DNA from: Triatoma infestans
Taxonomy: Eukaryota > Arthropoda > Insecta > Hemiptera > Reduviidae
NCBI GenBank assembly: GCA_011037195.1
Contig: JAAEAF010002625.1
Location: 62,001 to 126,000, forward strand
Direction of reading: 5' to 3'
DNA length: 64,000 nucleotides
Notes under the pieces: model-generated
Databases searched by the model: none
Seen by the model: the letters and a program-made list of their open reading frames with translations, nothing else
Told to the model about the DNA's origin: nothing
Shown: positions 36,463 through 50,400 of the stretch, piece by piece
How positions within the stretch are numbered: the stretch's first letter is position 1
Layout of the letters: the number at the start of each line of letters is the position of its first letter
Program-made: the position numbers and the translations under genes

Positions 36463-37250
36463 GTTTCTATATATGAACTAAAATTAGCAACAATTAAATT
36501 GAATGAGAAGGCAAATTATACAATTAAGACAGGTCTGTTTTTAACATGTAAAAGACCACTGGTAAAGTAGGGATATCACTTGCAATTAATTATCTTTAGG
36601 GAAGAAATAAGACCGTTACAACCTTGATTTTAATTAAGAAAAAGTGGGCAATATGAAGGTAGAAAGAAATTTTTTTTTATACTATTACGCAGATGAAAGG
36701 GACACTGGCAACTCAACTCTCATTTCACACCCAATGTCAATTCGAGTAGTATCTGTCCGTGACGTACGTTACGTTTGTTAATGGGTCAGTTGTTTTGAAG
36801 CGCCAAATTCAAATATATATTAATATCAACTTGCTACTGAAAATGAGATTCAGATAATGTCACTTATGGTAGACAAAAATAAATTGTAAAAATTATTGAA
36901 ATTTAAATCCTAAAATTCAATCACTTTTATACTTTGTTTCATATTTTCATCCTAATGTATTTTTTATTCATTAATTTTTCATTTTAACTTGATTTTTAGT
37001 AGGATTGAGACATTACCTAATAAATTTGAAGTTTACACTTTGTTTATATTTAATTATAATAATAGTAACCAGAAGAAGATATTATTTGTAAATAAGAAAT
37101 TTCTTGAACTTTGAACTCTCACAAAAGACAAAAAGAGTACAATCTACAATGCTTCCAAACCACCACTAAATCATTTACTAGAACCAAAATTTAAACTTAG
37201 CTAAAAAAACAAACTCACCACATAAAAGTCTTTGATCTTTCTGGACTTTT
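36463..37250. promoter_or_regulatory. Upstream region of VLCAD
   Basis: Expected promoter and 5' UTR of the minus-strand VLCAD gene. ctgtccgtgacgtacgttac (near 36754-36773) includes TGACGTAC, a CRE-like site. A promoter is inferred from position only. Confidence 0.4.
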
Positions 37251-40200
37251 GGTTAAGAGTATTGCTCTATACAAAAATCCTACAAAACACATGAGTATAA
37301 GCTTCAACCCATGGTATTCCATGGATCATAATATTATTCACGATCGTAATATCATCCCCGTCATCCAAATCCGCTTCCTCAATATCCATAGCAAATTATT
37401 GCACCATCTTCATCCAATTGAATGTGCCGCTATATATCCTGAAAAATCCTCTAAAACATTCTCTAAAAAAAAGCGCCATTGCAATCACCTGTGAAGGACC
37501 TTTGTGTGAGATAGGGACCGATCCCGACGGAACTGTAACCATATTATTGCCTTTACTCTGCAAAATGTCCAGTGTACAAAAAATATGTATTTATTACAAT
37601 TGTACATGTGTTTTGATAGGTCAAAAACTTCTCAAGTAAATTATCACATGTAACGTGAATAATCATATAAAGACGTGTAAATCTTAATAAATCAACAATA
37701 TTGAAAATATATAAGTAGATGGCGTAAGCTGGTGGCTAATTTTTATACTACCATGAATTTCTTATTTATTGAACTGCGTACTGGATAAATGTAACTAACT
37801 AGTCGTTTAAAAGTAGTTTCTTAATCAAAATAATAAATCAATTCAAGTAGATAAAAATAATAATACTTACATCAACAATAAATACAATACCATCTTTGAG
37901 GTAAAAACAGTAAGCAAATGCCAAGAATATTCATCCCGTCATGTCGGATTATTTTTTTTAATTTAAGGCGCGTCATCATCTATGGTCATTGGTATAACAG
38001 GATTATTTAAAAATCGTTTCAGGTGTTTTACCCATCTTCAGTTTCACTTTTGTAATTTGCTGACAACATATTATTGCTCGTTTTCAATCAAAAAACATTA
38101 AATCTTCACACACACGCACAAAATTACACATGGCTCATATAAACATTTCTGTAGCCATCTGTTTCCATATAAGGATTTGAAATATTTTTATACTTCTATG
38201 AGATCGTTATTTTAAAGGTTTTTCTACAAAGATCGATAATATGATTCTATTTTTGTAGTCAAATTTCATACGAATAGGCTCTATTCCTAAAGTTAGCTTT
38301 CATTAGGGATAGTCTGCAGTAAAATGTAAACAGCCTATTGCAAGAATACCTAGAGAACTAAAGTATGGTGGTCAGACTCTTGTTGGGACAAGCTATCGTT
38401 AGCCCTCGACACTGTAGACTATTTCAAACCATTTGAGGAGATCGAAACAGAATTGTAATGGACTAGCCCTCAGATGCTATTTCTCCCAAGTAGAGTGAAA
38501 AATCTTTTTCAAAGTCCTTTTTTCGGTCTTCAAAGAGAAGTTTTGAAGCTTTCATTTCCCCACAAACAGGGGATTCCATTGTTAAGGAAACAGGCTTAAA
38601 TAATGTTCAACATTTAAGACAAGCCAGGTACAATCTTTCATCGAACTACTTGTGATAATTACATGGCTTCTAAAATCATTGGGTGTAGCGTACATGATTC
38701 CTGAGTTGTCATTTTTCAGCCATGCGCTCCACGAGCTATGAGTTTCCATCAGATCAATTCGAGGTTGGATGAGAATGACTTTCTTGATATCTTGGGGCTC
38801 TAGTGTAATCAAAAAAGTCTCTCCAGTTTTGCCCTAGCATCATAAGGTATGAAGTCAACAAAACAACAGATCGCCTTGTCCGGTAGGCTCTTCAATTCGA
38901 GTGCCCTTCAGTAGCATGTCATCAGTATGCCATCATCAAATGATATGCAATAAATCTCAGGAATGTTAGATGAAAACCTAGATCACAGAGAAAAGTTTAT
39001 CAATTCTATGTCGCTTAAATTTGTTGCAGAAATTCCAAGGAAGAAGCCATTGGAATATTTGTAGGCTTATTTACCTGGGTTTTAGAAGTACAGCAACCAG
39101 AGGCCAAAAAAAAAAAAAAACGGTACTACACACGTTCGGTAAGTGTAGGGCTTTTTGGTTGAGGTTCTGCTTTCAAGCTTCAAGCAGGAGTCACTTTTTA
39201 CGTTCTTAAGCCAGAATTGGGAAGTGTTAATAGGATCCAAAAGTGTTACCACAACTGGCCAAGCCAAGTTGGCCAACCAGTTCCCATTGTGCAAGACGAT
39301 GGAAAAGGACCACATAATACATTAATTTGTGAAACAAATTCAAGTATTTTCAAATACTGAGTGAAATGAAACACAGTAAAGGGCAAAACAATACTTTCAA
39401 TTTTACAAATTATCCTGCATTTTGGATAATTATTTTCCTCTTATAAAACGGCCTGCTCTCTATTATAAAAATGGGTCTTCATATAAAGATATCTATTTTT
39501 TTAATTAAATCTGAGGATTTAATCTTGTTTTCTGACAGATTTCTTGATCTTTTTATTTAAAATGGAAACTCTTACTTAAATATTGTAAATCAGCTTATGC
39601 TCAGCATCTTGTATGATTAAACTAATTAAATGTAAACTGTTTCCTTTTAAATGCAATATTTCTGTTAAAAATTTGTTCAAGTTTATTTTAGTTTATTCAA
39701 ATGCCAATAATAAACTCTATTGACGGCCGATGGCCAAGTAAATAATCTTTATAGGCAGTTTTAAATACATATAATTGTAGTATAATTGAAATATATATCT
39801 GTAATTTTTATTTGATTTAATTTGTTCCTATGGGTTAATTGTTAATTTTGGTTTCTTTCATTAAAATTTTCTAATTTTTGTTTTGTAAAGCTTTATGTAA
39901 ATAAAGACTTTTTCTTCTTCTTCGTCTCTTTATTATAAATTCTGAGTATTTATTTATATAGGTATAATCTGAATATAGTCAATTTTATGCCGCGCTCCAT
40001 TGTTTTTCCCTGATTTCAGATGTACTGTTTTCAAGACATCTTGAAGGGTTGTGACTAAAATTACACACTAAAATGAAGAATATCTCTTTTATGTTTTCCA
40101 ACACTGCCGAACTAACCACCTATTATGTAAGCCGGCTACAGGAAAGGAATGGGCCATGAGATAATAAATAATTCATTACATACAATGACCAACAATATAG

Positions 40201-43200
40201 GATAGATTAAAAAAAAAAGGACCAGTTAAACAAAATGATATGATTATACTATTTATTTGAAATATAATAACATCCATAAAAGGAGTTATTTTACAAAATA
40301 TAAGCCATTATTTTTTTACTATTTTTATTAAGTATTGGTTTAGGAGACAATGTAGCACAATGAATTATGCCTGCATACAAGAGAGTCATATTTGGTACAA
40401 ATTAGTACAAAGGTTTTTCTTCTTTTTTTTTATTGTTTAATGGGTATTTAGACCCTAAAAAATAATTGGTCTTATAACAATATTGAACAGTATTTTACTG
40501 ATTCTTCCGCAGAATGAAAACAAAGCCACTAAATCACATATTTTTATATTACAATACTGAGCAAAACATATATTAGCAATTCATAAATATACAAATCACA
40601 AAAAAAAAAAAAAAAAAAAACAGAATCCAATTCATAATTACTTTATCAATTTTTTTTTTTTCTTATATTCACACTCAATGCTACAATATTTACTCTCGTT
40701 CATTTGTAATTTTTATTATTATATACCTCTTTTTTACACACGCTAGTTTACACATACATTCTTATCAACATTCTGCTGGAAGAAATATTTACAAAAATAA
40801 AAACTGTTCATTCTTATTAGTCTTTAGATCTTTTTTATATTCGTTTTTTTTTTTTTTCTGGTTTGAGAGACATTTTTTCGGTTATTACGTGTTTGCTTTG
40901 TTGGCTAAAATGCGTATTTATTTTTTATTCTGCATGATTAGTTTTTCTTTTATTCGTTATTAATAAAAATATTGGGTAGATTCACTTTTATATAATTTTT
41001 AATATTATTATTAAATGTTTTTACAAATTTGTATAAACACTTTTTTTTTATTAAAAAATATATAGGTATATTAACATAGTAAATTTGATACCGCGCTCCA
41101 TTGTTTTATTTATTTTGTATTTGTAATTCTTAATTTAATTTCTTCTAAAACTTCATACAATTTTTTTTTTCTCATTATTATTATTATTATTATTATTATT
41201 TGGTAATTGTAATTGTATTTGTTTTCTTTTATTTATTTTTTGTTTATTATAATTTTCTACTACTTATTTGTCATCTCTTGGGAAGGTTATAATTATGCTT
41301 TGTTTACGTCTTAATTCTGGTAAAGTAAGATTACTGTTATATCTTTCATTTTTTTTTTTATAACATTCTCTAAAATAGTGGCAGTTTAGATAGTATTTAA
41401 CTCCATAAAATCTTCCCAATAAAACTTTGATAAATTCCCATATTATAAAGGGAACTGATAGATTTCTCTTGACAATGAAACATCTTGGCTTTCTTAATGC
41501 AATTGAGTTAGTTAGTATTCAACTCAAAAACGAAAAACCATTTTATAATGACAAATCCAGGGAAAGTAGAGGTTTTCAAAAAAAATAAAAACTAAAAAGA
41601 ATAAGAAAAAAAAAAAATGATGGAATAACTTTGATTTATATTATACAAGTTCAGACGTTCAGATAATTTTTTTGTTCTTAGTAAAATCAAAGTAATCATC
41701 AAATTTATCAAATCTATCTTTTTTTTTTATTTTTTATTTTTAATAAAGACACTATACTGTTGTTGTTTTTTTTTTTTTGTAGTTTCGTATTTATGCGATA
41801 TTATTTATACATATTTATATATAATAAATGGTAAAAATCGATTTTGTATACATCGATTAATTTCATTCATTTTTTTTTTTTTAATCAACGTGACATTATA
41901 ATAAATAAATACATCTATATATATATTATAATGATGTTCCAATTAAAATGTGGATTGTAGAACAAAGCTCTACAAAAGACTAATGCTACAAAATAAACTT
42001 AGACCGTTTATTTATTAATATATATATATATATATTTTTAAAGTTTTCTTGTGAGATAACACCTCTTATTTTTAATTTAAAAAGATATTTAATATATATT
42101 TATATATTTTACAGACAAAAAAATATAGTTCACTATCTTACCACAGCCATTCTGGCATCTTTCCCTATGTTAAGCATATCTCTGGATAACCCTTTACAAC
42201 TTCTAGTTAATTAAAAACAAATAAAATAAAAATAAAAACGCGAAGCTCTGTAGTTTTGTCTCAATCGGGGAAATGGTTTTTGATTGGACTTATTATAACT
42301 TTATTATATTTTCCTTCTAAATTTTGTTTTTTTTCTTTAATCTATGATCTAGGTACAGTTCTGTTTTTTATTTTATGATTATTATTTTTTTTTGCAAAAT
42401 TTTGATCTTCTACTTTTTTGCAGAACTAAGCTTCCGCTACCAATAAAATCAACAAAAAAGAAACGGTACCATTTTTTTTTTTTTTTTTTTAATTCTGATC
42501 CATAAACTTATTTCACCAAAGGAGAGAAATTGCTTAAAACATAAGTTGCCAAATTATCAGATTTTTGTTTGTATTTTTTTTTTTTTTTTTAATAGAACTT
42601 TTTACTTTATTAATAAAAGCTAAAATGTTTTGGAAAAGTCAGAACAAAAAAAAAAAAATTAACATATCAGTTGGCAGGGAATTTACATTGTTCCTAAATA
42701 ATTTGAAGAATAACAAATTATAATAAACGAATAATAAAAAGAAAAGAAAAAATGGCCTCAATTACCTATAAATATATATAAAAATACCTATTATTCATAT
42801 AATAAATTTTAAGACAGATTGACATTATTTTTATTATTATCATTTTTATTAGTTTTGTTTTGGAGGGACGAATTTATTTTTGTTTTTGTTACATGTTATT
42901 TAAAAGACAAAAAAATAGGAGGGGTGAGGGCGATCAAATAATTATAAATATGCAAATTCTTATATTCAAATGGTTTTATATATAAATGTATATATATAAC
43001 TTTTTTTTTTTTTTTTTTTTTTTGACTAGCAATATAAACAAGAGCGTTTTGATGCGTGTACAAGGAGGCTGAGACTGCAGCAAGCTGGCCAAGGTAAATT
43101 TGTAAGTGCTAGGACTTCTTGGTTTTGTCCTAAACTAAACACTAAAGTAGGCTTGAGGGTGTAAACAATCGATGGCGTTCGATATATATGTATATATATA

Positions 43201-43700
43201 GATGAGAAGAGGGGTAACACACTTCAAGTTCAAATTTTAGAACTTTAAAATAAAAAGTAAAAAAATAAAACAAGAAAAATCAGCCAGCCTGAAACAAAAT
43301 AAAAATAAAAGTGAATTAATTTTTGTTTATATATTATACAATGATAAAACACATTATGAGGTATCAATATACTGGATATTTTTAAATGAAAAACACATAT
43401 TCCATTAAGTAAAAAAAACAATACATATAGAACATGTATATATGTTTATATTTAATGAGTATTTGGTTATAAATTACAGGTAATATAATGCAACTCTATG
43501 GAATTATTAGTTATCTTTTTAGCAATAATAAAATATATTTTAAGCTTTAAGCAGCACAACATTCAAGTAAACCCCAAATCGTCGATCATTAAAATAAAAT
43601 GGAACGGAAACAAATATATCCTTCGCTATTGCAGTTTACACTTTGAGATAGCGTGCGATTCTGTTTGGAGAGATGAACATGTATTCAAACTATACGATTA
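37251..43700. other. Long AT-rich intergenic stretch or bun 3' UTR
   Basis: No protein gene recognised. 38360-39330 is GC-richer and carries a 76-codon minus-strand frame (38582-38812) without known motifs. From 40200 to 43030 the sequence is dominated by poly-T/poly-A tracts and tataa/taata simple sequence. Part of this could be the 3' UTR of the minus-strand bunched gene ending at 47500, but no evidence fixes its end. The segment 43028-43165 is less AT-rich and unassigned. Confidence 0.4.
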
Positions 43701-43701
43701 C

Positions 43702-44729
43702 AAACTGCTATTGGTCTAAGAAATATAGTTTCGTTAGAAATTTTTCCTCGAAGCTAAGTACGAAAAGGGAGTGGAGCGAAGGATCCGCCCTGGATAGTAT
43801 TACTAAGTAAGCCCTTAAGTGGTATACAGATTGGTCTAAGACCCTCGAAGGAACCGGGCCAGGGGTGTTTGGGCCTAGAACCAAACACTCGAAACCCATG
43901 GGCATGTTTCCCAGCATCTTCCAGGAGGAAATTTACGCTATTGGAAGTTGCGTTCAGTTGAAACTTGACAGAGTATATCGGAATCAGGAGATAGTTATCC
44001 TGATAGTAGGCTGCCATTAAAGCACTGAGCTCTTATGTTATCAGGTCGAAAATGATACGGGAATGCCTAGGAAAGCTTAACGACCTAGGCAGAAGAAATA
44101 AAGTCACCCTATTTTGGGTACCGGGGCATGTCGGCGTGGAAGGTAATGAGGTGGCCGTCACCTTGGCGCCAAAGAAGGCGCTGCATCTCCTCTCTTTGGG
44201 CCAGAGCCCTTTTGCGGAGTTAGCGACCAAGTATTCTTAGAAGAAATCAAGAAGGAGGAGATGGCGAAAAGAGCTCGTCTCTGGAACATCATCCCAGGTC
44301 GAGCTGAGGCAGGGCAAGGTCTGTCTGGGAGGTTACAACCAGGAAAGATCGAAAGCCTGCATCTGTCTGAGCAAGAACAAGATCCGTATCCTTACAAGGC
44401 ACTGCAGACTTAGAGGACACATGAGGAAGTTCGGCCTAGAAGATGATGGCACATGCAGATTCTGTGGGGAGATGGAGAAAACTCTGATACATCTCCTCAC
44501 AGACTGTGATGCCGTCATTCAAAGAAGATTTAGTAGTCTGGGTTGTTACCAGATAGGGGAAGAGGAAATATCCACCGTAGAACTCTCCAGGATCTTGAGA
44601 TTCCTTAGGGAACTCATCCCGGAGAGGGTGCTTTAAATGAGCTAGCTCACCTACGGCACCAGGGGAGTACAATAGATCATCAATGGTCGCGGTACAGAAC
44701 CCCCAAGAAAAAAAAAACTGCTATTGGTC
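43702..44729 (+). pseudogene. 5'-truncated LINE with RNase H, poly(A) and TSD
   Basis: A non-LTR element 3' part, 43717-44714, flanked by a 15-base target duplication (aaactgctattggtc at 43702-43716 and 44715-44729). It has RNase H pieces: WYTDWSKTLEGTGPG (TDG altered to TDW), EEIYAIGSCV with the catalytic Glu, a broken SDSQAA box, then VTLFWVPGHVGVEGNEVAV. The C-terminal part is MRKFGLEDDGTCRFCGEMEK with a CxxC...H cluster, ending at 44636. A poly(A) tail (44708-44717) follows. This fits an R1/LOA/I-type LINE. Frame breaks make it non-functional, though the clear TSD and tail suggest a fairly recent insertion. Confidence 0.9.
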
Positions 44730-45302
44730 ATAAGTAAACCAGAAAATAATAATAATAATATAATAATTAAAAATATACTCCTTTAGATTCAAACAGACAA
44801 TTTCTAGTGAAATAAATTTCAAAATAAATAACAGCAGGATACTACAATGATCCAGGCTGGTTTTAAAATCATATACATAACTACATAACTAATAAATAAA
44901 ACAACTGATAATTAATTGAATTACTGATATACCAAAAAATCTTTGCAACAAGAAGACATAACTGAGTTATAGCTGTTTACTCCATCAGTGCTACTATAAA
45001 AAAACCTGAGGCACTAATAAAAGTTGCAAGTCGAATAATGCAGAAAGATAGACCATTCGAATTTATACAACAAAACCATAATATTAACATGTAAAATCAA
45101 AATTACTGAAAAAAAAAAAATCATTATCAGACTGAACTTGAAGTTAAGAAGACACCCTACCATTTTTAGATCCAACTAGACATGTTCTCTGTTAACTTAC
45201 TTTACAGAGAACATAATAAAACAATTAACCAAGAAGAAACACTAAACAAAAACTTCACTTCCTCAAAACATCTTAATCTGCTGATTTTTGACAAGCTATT
45301 GA

Positions 45303-45560
45303 TCAGTTGTATATACTACGTGCTTGTGTGGTCTCTTGTGTGGACTCTATTTTGTTAGATTTTGCCCATGTGTTCATGAGATTCAACACAATATTGCCAA
45401 TCACTTCCAGTTGTTTTCTTTCTCGTCGACTTATGAGAATTATAAAGTCATCAGTAAAAGCTGTGGATTGAGAATTCGGAGGATATTCCATTTTTAACAG
45501 TGACTTATAAAAGATTAATCCAAAATCATATCCAGGTCCACAGTTAGAACTCTGAGGTTA
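45303..45560 (-). pseudogene. LINE reverse transcriptase fragment with ADD-like box
   Basis: The minus strand reads PQSSNCGPGYDFGLIFYKSL, MEYPPNSQSTAFTDDFIILIS, then RKQLEVIGNIVLNLMNTWAK. This is the RT palm region GCPQGS...GP through the catalytic (Y/F)ADD box, here AFTDD with Ala to Thr, and the segment after it. Both ends are lost. It fits an I/R1-type LINE. Confidence 0.8.
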
Positions 45561-47499
45561 TAATTCTATACTTTTTTAATAGGAACAATATTCAGGCAGG
45601 GTGATCTTTCAGAAAAATAATTTTATTTATGGCAGTTTTATGATTTTAGTTGACTCAGTAATAATAATAATAATAATAATAAAAAAAGTATATATATATA
45701 CATTAAAATAATAATAATATATGTAGTAAGTAAAATGAGAAAATAAAAGAAAGTAAAAAACAGTAGACAGAACAGTTCATAGAAAATTAAACTAAATACA
45801 AATAAAAAATACAAAATCTCTGAATGAAAAACAGATAAAAACAAATTAAATATAAACAAATGAATGGAGAAGAAAACAGAGGAGAAGGTAATAAATAATA
45901 AAATACAATGATATAATAATAATATTCGAAAAAAGAAAAATAAAGAAATGTAACTAAGGAAACCAGCATATTATTATTACGGCAAATCCGCTAGCTATTC
46001 AAGTCTGATTTGACAGGCATGGCCGAGTGTAATGAATCACTGGTAAACAGGATATTTGATCAGTTAACAATTGAAATATCTCCAGCCTAGAGAGAGAATA
46101 GATTTGCCCAAATGGAGTAGCGCCAAAGTTCCACCAGGATAGGACATTCTCCGGCAGAATTCTAATAAAACAATAGTCTATAAAATCTCTGCATTATTAC
46201 TCAATAAGTTGAAGGGTTTCATTTACTGCAGGAGAATAATAAATTGTTTATCCTAAATATAACTCTAATGACTCAATTCAACAATTTAGTAGATCACTTA
46301 AAAACAGGAATTAATATTTTTAACAACCGATGTAAACAAATACTACTCTTATTTAAAAAAAAACAATGATAAAACCAAAATTGTTAATCAAAATAAAGCA
46401 GCAATTCCTGATTTATACTCTATAAGAATAGTAGGGCATAATGGATACCAGGTTCAAGTGAACCTAACAAGGAGTATGACAATGGGTACACTCTGGCGGC
46501 ATTCTTGAAATACATAATCGTTTTTCTGTCATATTTTTTTCTCAAAACAATTTAATTGAACACTCAACCTATTATTAATGTGATAAGAATGATAAAACAA
46601 CTTTGTAAAAAAAAATGATACAAAACAGCAAACTCATTAATATTACAATGTAATAATGGAATTAATTTGAAAATAATAACAAAAAAAAATTTGATCTGAA
46701 AACCATAACACTTACACTTTTTATTTTTACATTAATTACAATTATTGTTTTTTCCCCCTAACCATGTCTATAAATAAAATTATTTATGAATTAAGTAACT
46801 TGGGAAGTCAGTTGTTTCCATGGTTAGTTCGATGTTTCGATGTTTAGATGGTTGTTTGGATGGCCATTCTTCTCGAAATTAGCCCCCCAAAATTTTAAGT
46901 TTAATGTTTTTTTCCTTTTTTCCGTTTTTTCATTTTTATTTATATTTTTACAAATATATATACTGTATGCTGCAAAAATAGTAAATAAATAAAAATATAG
47001 TAATAATAAAATTAACTAATAACAAAGAATCAAACAATAAAAAAATAAAATCATAATGAGATATTTGAAAACCATTTAAAAAAATAAAATCTATTAATAA
47101 ATACACGAAAAACTGTAGCAATATATTTAGAACAGAGAATTTGAGTATAAAATGTTCTTTGTCCATCCATTTGTGGAGCGCAGCTTCGTTAATAGATTTC
47201 TTATCTGAAATTGTATCTATTCAATGCAATCCCCTTCATTGAACTAATTCTGATCAGTTTCGGTTTTTGTTCCATTGTCAAGAGTCTGGATACGATCACT
47301 TCCATTTCTAAAGATTTTTACGATGGAGAAAAATCGGTGAGAATCAAGGATAAGAAGCATACTATAATGGATATTATAGTCTCAAATATTGTCCAATTTG
47401 TTGACTTAACCATTACTCATAATTTTAAGATGATAAAATATGAACATGAATTTTTTTTATAATTAATTCTGATTATTATTATTATTATCATCACCTTAC
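45561..47499. other. AT-rich stretch downstream of bun
   Basis: A run of aataataataat (45659-45680), A-rich simple sequence, and a family D-like scrap near 47245-47295 (ctgatcagtttcggtttttg). The plus-strand frame at 47211-47462 runs over this repeat and is not convincing. No gene seen apart from a probable bun 3' UTR. Confidence 0.5.
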
Positions 47500-50400
47500 C
47501 TATGACGGATTATTGGTTTGCTGAGGCTGTGGAGCTGGTAGTTGTGCCAAAGTCTCTGGGCTTGCTCCAGCACGTAAAATATTGTTCTCTGACTCCAACT
47601 GTGATATACGTTCCATCAGCTCAGCAATTTTCTCCTTTAATACTTCTACTTCTTCACGAACAGCATACATTAAGTGACTTTTGACCAGGTCCTATAATAA
47701 AGAAACAAAAAAAAAAGAAATAAGTAATCAATAGAAGGCCAGTATAATTTGGTTACCTAATTTGAATGAACCTATGGCTTATTAATGTAGAAATATGTCA
47801 GTTGTTCATTTGATGCAAATTTTTGTATACAATATAATTTCGTTAATTATGTTATTCAAATATCGATAGTTACATCCGTGGAAACATTTTTAACACATTG
47901 AAAAATATTTTCAAAGCATTAAGATATGTTATAGTTTTTACCTTTAGGTTCTTAGCCTGTAAATTCTTTTCTGCAAGCTAATATAAATTATTGAATTGGA
48001 ATCTGAGCTTCCGATAATCCATAAGGATAATTCAAAATTTTAAAGAGACTTGATATTTGTTATGATATATATATATATATATAAGAAACGTTTTATACAG
48101 ATAATTCTCATATAAGTTACATCGAGAGTTATTTAAATGTACAAAAATAACTGAAATGAAATATGAAAACAACGTATTTACAATTTTATTGGTAATAACA
48201 AGAATAACAATTGGTTAAAATCCGAGATTACCCACAAAGCATTGAAAATGTTATGAACATTTTTCACAAAAATTACCTTATGTGAACAAAATACAATCTA
48301 TAAAGTCATTTCCAGATTAACTGAAAAAGATTATTTTATTTATTTATTTATTTTTTTTTCTGCGCGCATCAACATCATTGATCATTGTCGTCCGGTGACT
48401 TGTTATAGTGATAGTCGACCTCCGCTTAGTGGTCTTTTGTTTATAGACAACACTGTACATCACTGGACAGTGAGCTGTAAAGGCTTCTATAGTTTGTTAA
48501 ACACGGTGATAGATATAAATAAATACTTTCTACAAATTAGTACATAAGTCAATTTTTTTCCATAGTAAATTTAAACAAAAAGTCATTGTTAGTGAGAAAG
48601 TTTAATGAAACACATTTGAGAACTGCAGAAATTATTTATGTTTTATCATTTCGTTTTTTTTTTTTCTATTTTTTAAAATAACAAATCTTTTTACATTTTT
48701 GATATTCCTTAGATATTTATAAAAATTAAACATATCGAGTTTGAGCTCTGAGTGATTTTTCGTTTTTGGGCTAAGCGGTTCCCAAAATTCAATCCTAAAT
48801 TTCGAAAATGTGGCATTGTCGCAAGAGTACTAACAATTACTAAAAATAATCAATACAAATTATGTTTATCACCATTTACTTCTGAATTAAAAATGTTTCA
48901 CACAAAACAGAATGAATGATGATTCTCTTTCTAAGAAAGTGCTGCTATCTATCTTCAGGCTCTGTGATTACATGAAATTGCAAACATTCTTTCTCAATTT
49001 TTTTTATTTTTATTTTTAAGAAAACTATTATGTTTCATTCATCAGATATGTATATTATCTTTTTATATTTCACCGACTAACTAATTCTTAAAAATCCTTA
49101 CTCAATTGTAATTTTAAAAATTTGATAGATAAGAATCTGTAAACTAACTTAAATAATGTTATTGAATGACTAATAACATACACATATTATACTGATTGCC
49201 TAGTCCCTCTTTTTTTTTCCACAGTTTTTATTACTTTTACGCCAGGTATATTATTTCATTCATCACTTTACTCAAATTTTCTCAAATATTTAAACTGACT
49301 ACTTGATGACTATGTTTCCGCTTCACAAAGCTCTGATAATGTAAGTATTCAAAAGAATGATATGTTTATAGATTATTTAAAAACGTAGATATACAGATAA
49401 ATAGACTACAAATCCATATATAGTGCGGGGCACAGTTCTACTGAGGTTCCGTTCTGTGTGCATGTGACTGAATGAACCGTCGATGTATAAGTTTAGGGAT
49501 GAGAGTGTCTAGAATTTATGCGTGTGGGCAAGTTGGGTATACTATGAGTGTAAGGAAGTCTCCAGACTCTTCTTTCCGGACCATAATTTCGACTAGCCTA
49601 AATAAGATAGATCCTATAGGGGCTACATGACCACGGCGACACTTATGGGTCCATAGTTCATTCGACAATAAAAATGGTTTTTAAATTATTTTCGTCTACA
49701 GTAAGACTTTTTGTCTAGTATGGTTCGAATTTGACAACATGTAAAATTAAGCTGAAAAGTTGATTTTTAAATATTTTTCTTTGGAAAATTAATTTTAGCA
49801 TCCTAATCTAACCTCAACTAACGACCTTGCCTAAGAATTTTGTTTTTCCTCTTACGCCTAAAAGTTTATTACGCCATACGCTTACAAGCGCTCATCATTG
49901 CCTAGATATATATACATCGAATGTTTTCCAAGGAAAGACACATGTCTACATGTTATGGCGTCATATGCTCCATGTCGCACAATTTGGGTTCGTTAGACAC
50001 ACCGATTTTATTTAAATGGTTCTTGGAGGTAAATCCTGTCCTGTCAGCATTCTAAATTCCGCTACCGATTGTTATCTTGGAAGGTCCCTAGGTATATTTC
50101 TAATAATGGAAATATGTGTGCGTGTGTTTGTGGTAATGTAGAGTTTGGCTGCGGACACAGTAAAACCAATTAATTGCACACATCAACTACAAATATTATG
50201 AGATTTGTATGAGTATTATGTGATTCATAGGGGTGTTAGTGTACTATTTATGTCGTAGGCTGGGATAACCAAAATTCCTGATTGGTTAGTCCACTACTCA
50301 AGCGGGAACTTATATCCTAAATGTTTTGTAATGGAATAAACAATCCTCTGTTGAGAAAATTCGCCACAACAACATTAAATACTGTGCGATCAGCGCTAGC

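Noticed and set aside
38582..38812. 76-codon minus-strand frame in a GC-richer block
   Set aside because: No known motif, no splice-linked neighbours, and no similarity to any family that I recognise.
40200..43030. Possible origin or centromeric satellite
   Set aside because: Only irregular poly-A/poly-T and tata stretches; no repeated unit of fixed length.
45638..45969. Hydrophobic open frames in A/T simple sequence
   Set aside because: Leu/Phe/Ile/Tyr-rich translation of taa/aat repeats; a composition artefact.
47211..47462. 83-codon plus-strand frame
   Set aside because: It covers a family D-like repeat scrap (ctgatcagtttcggttt) and has no domain.
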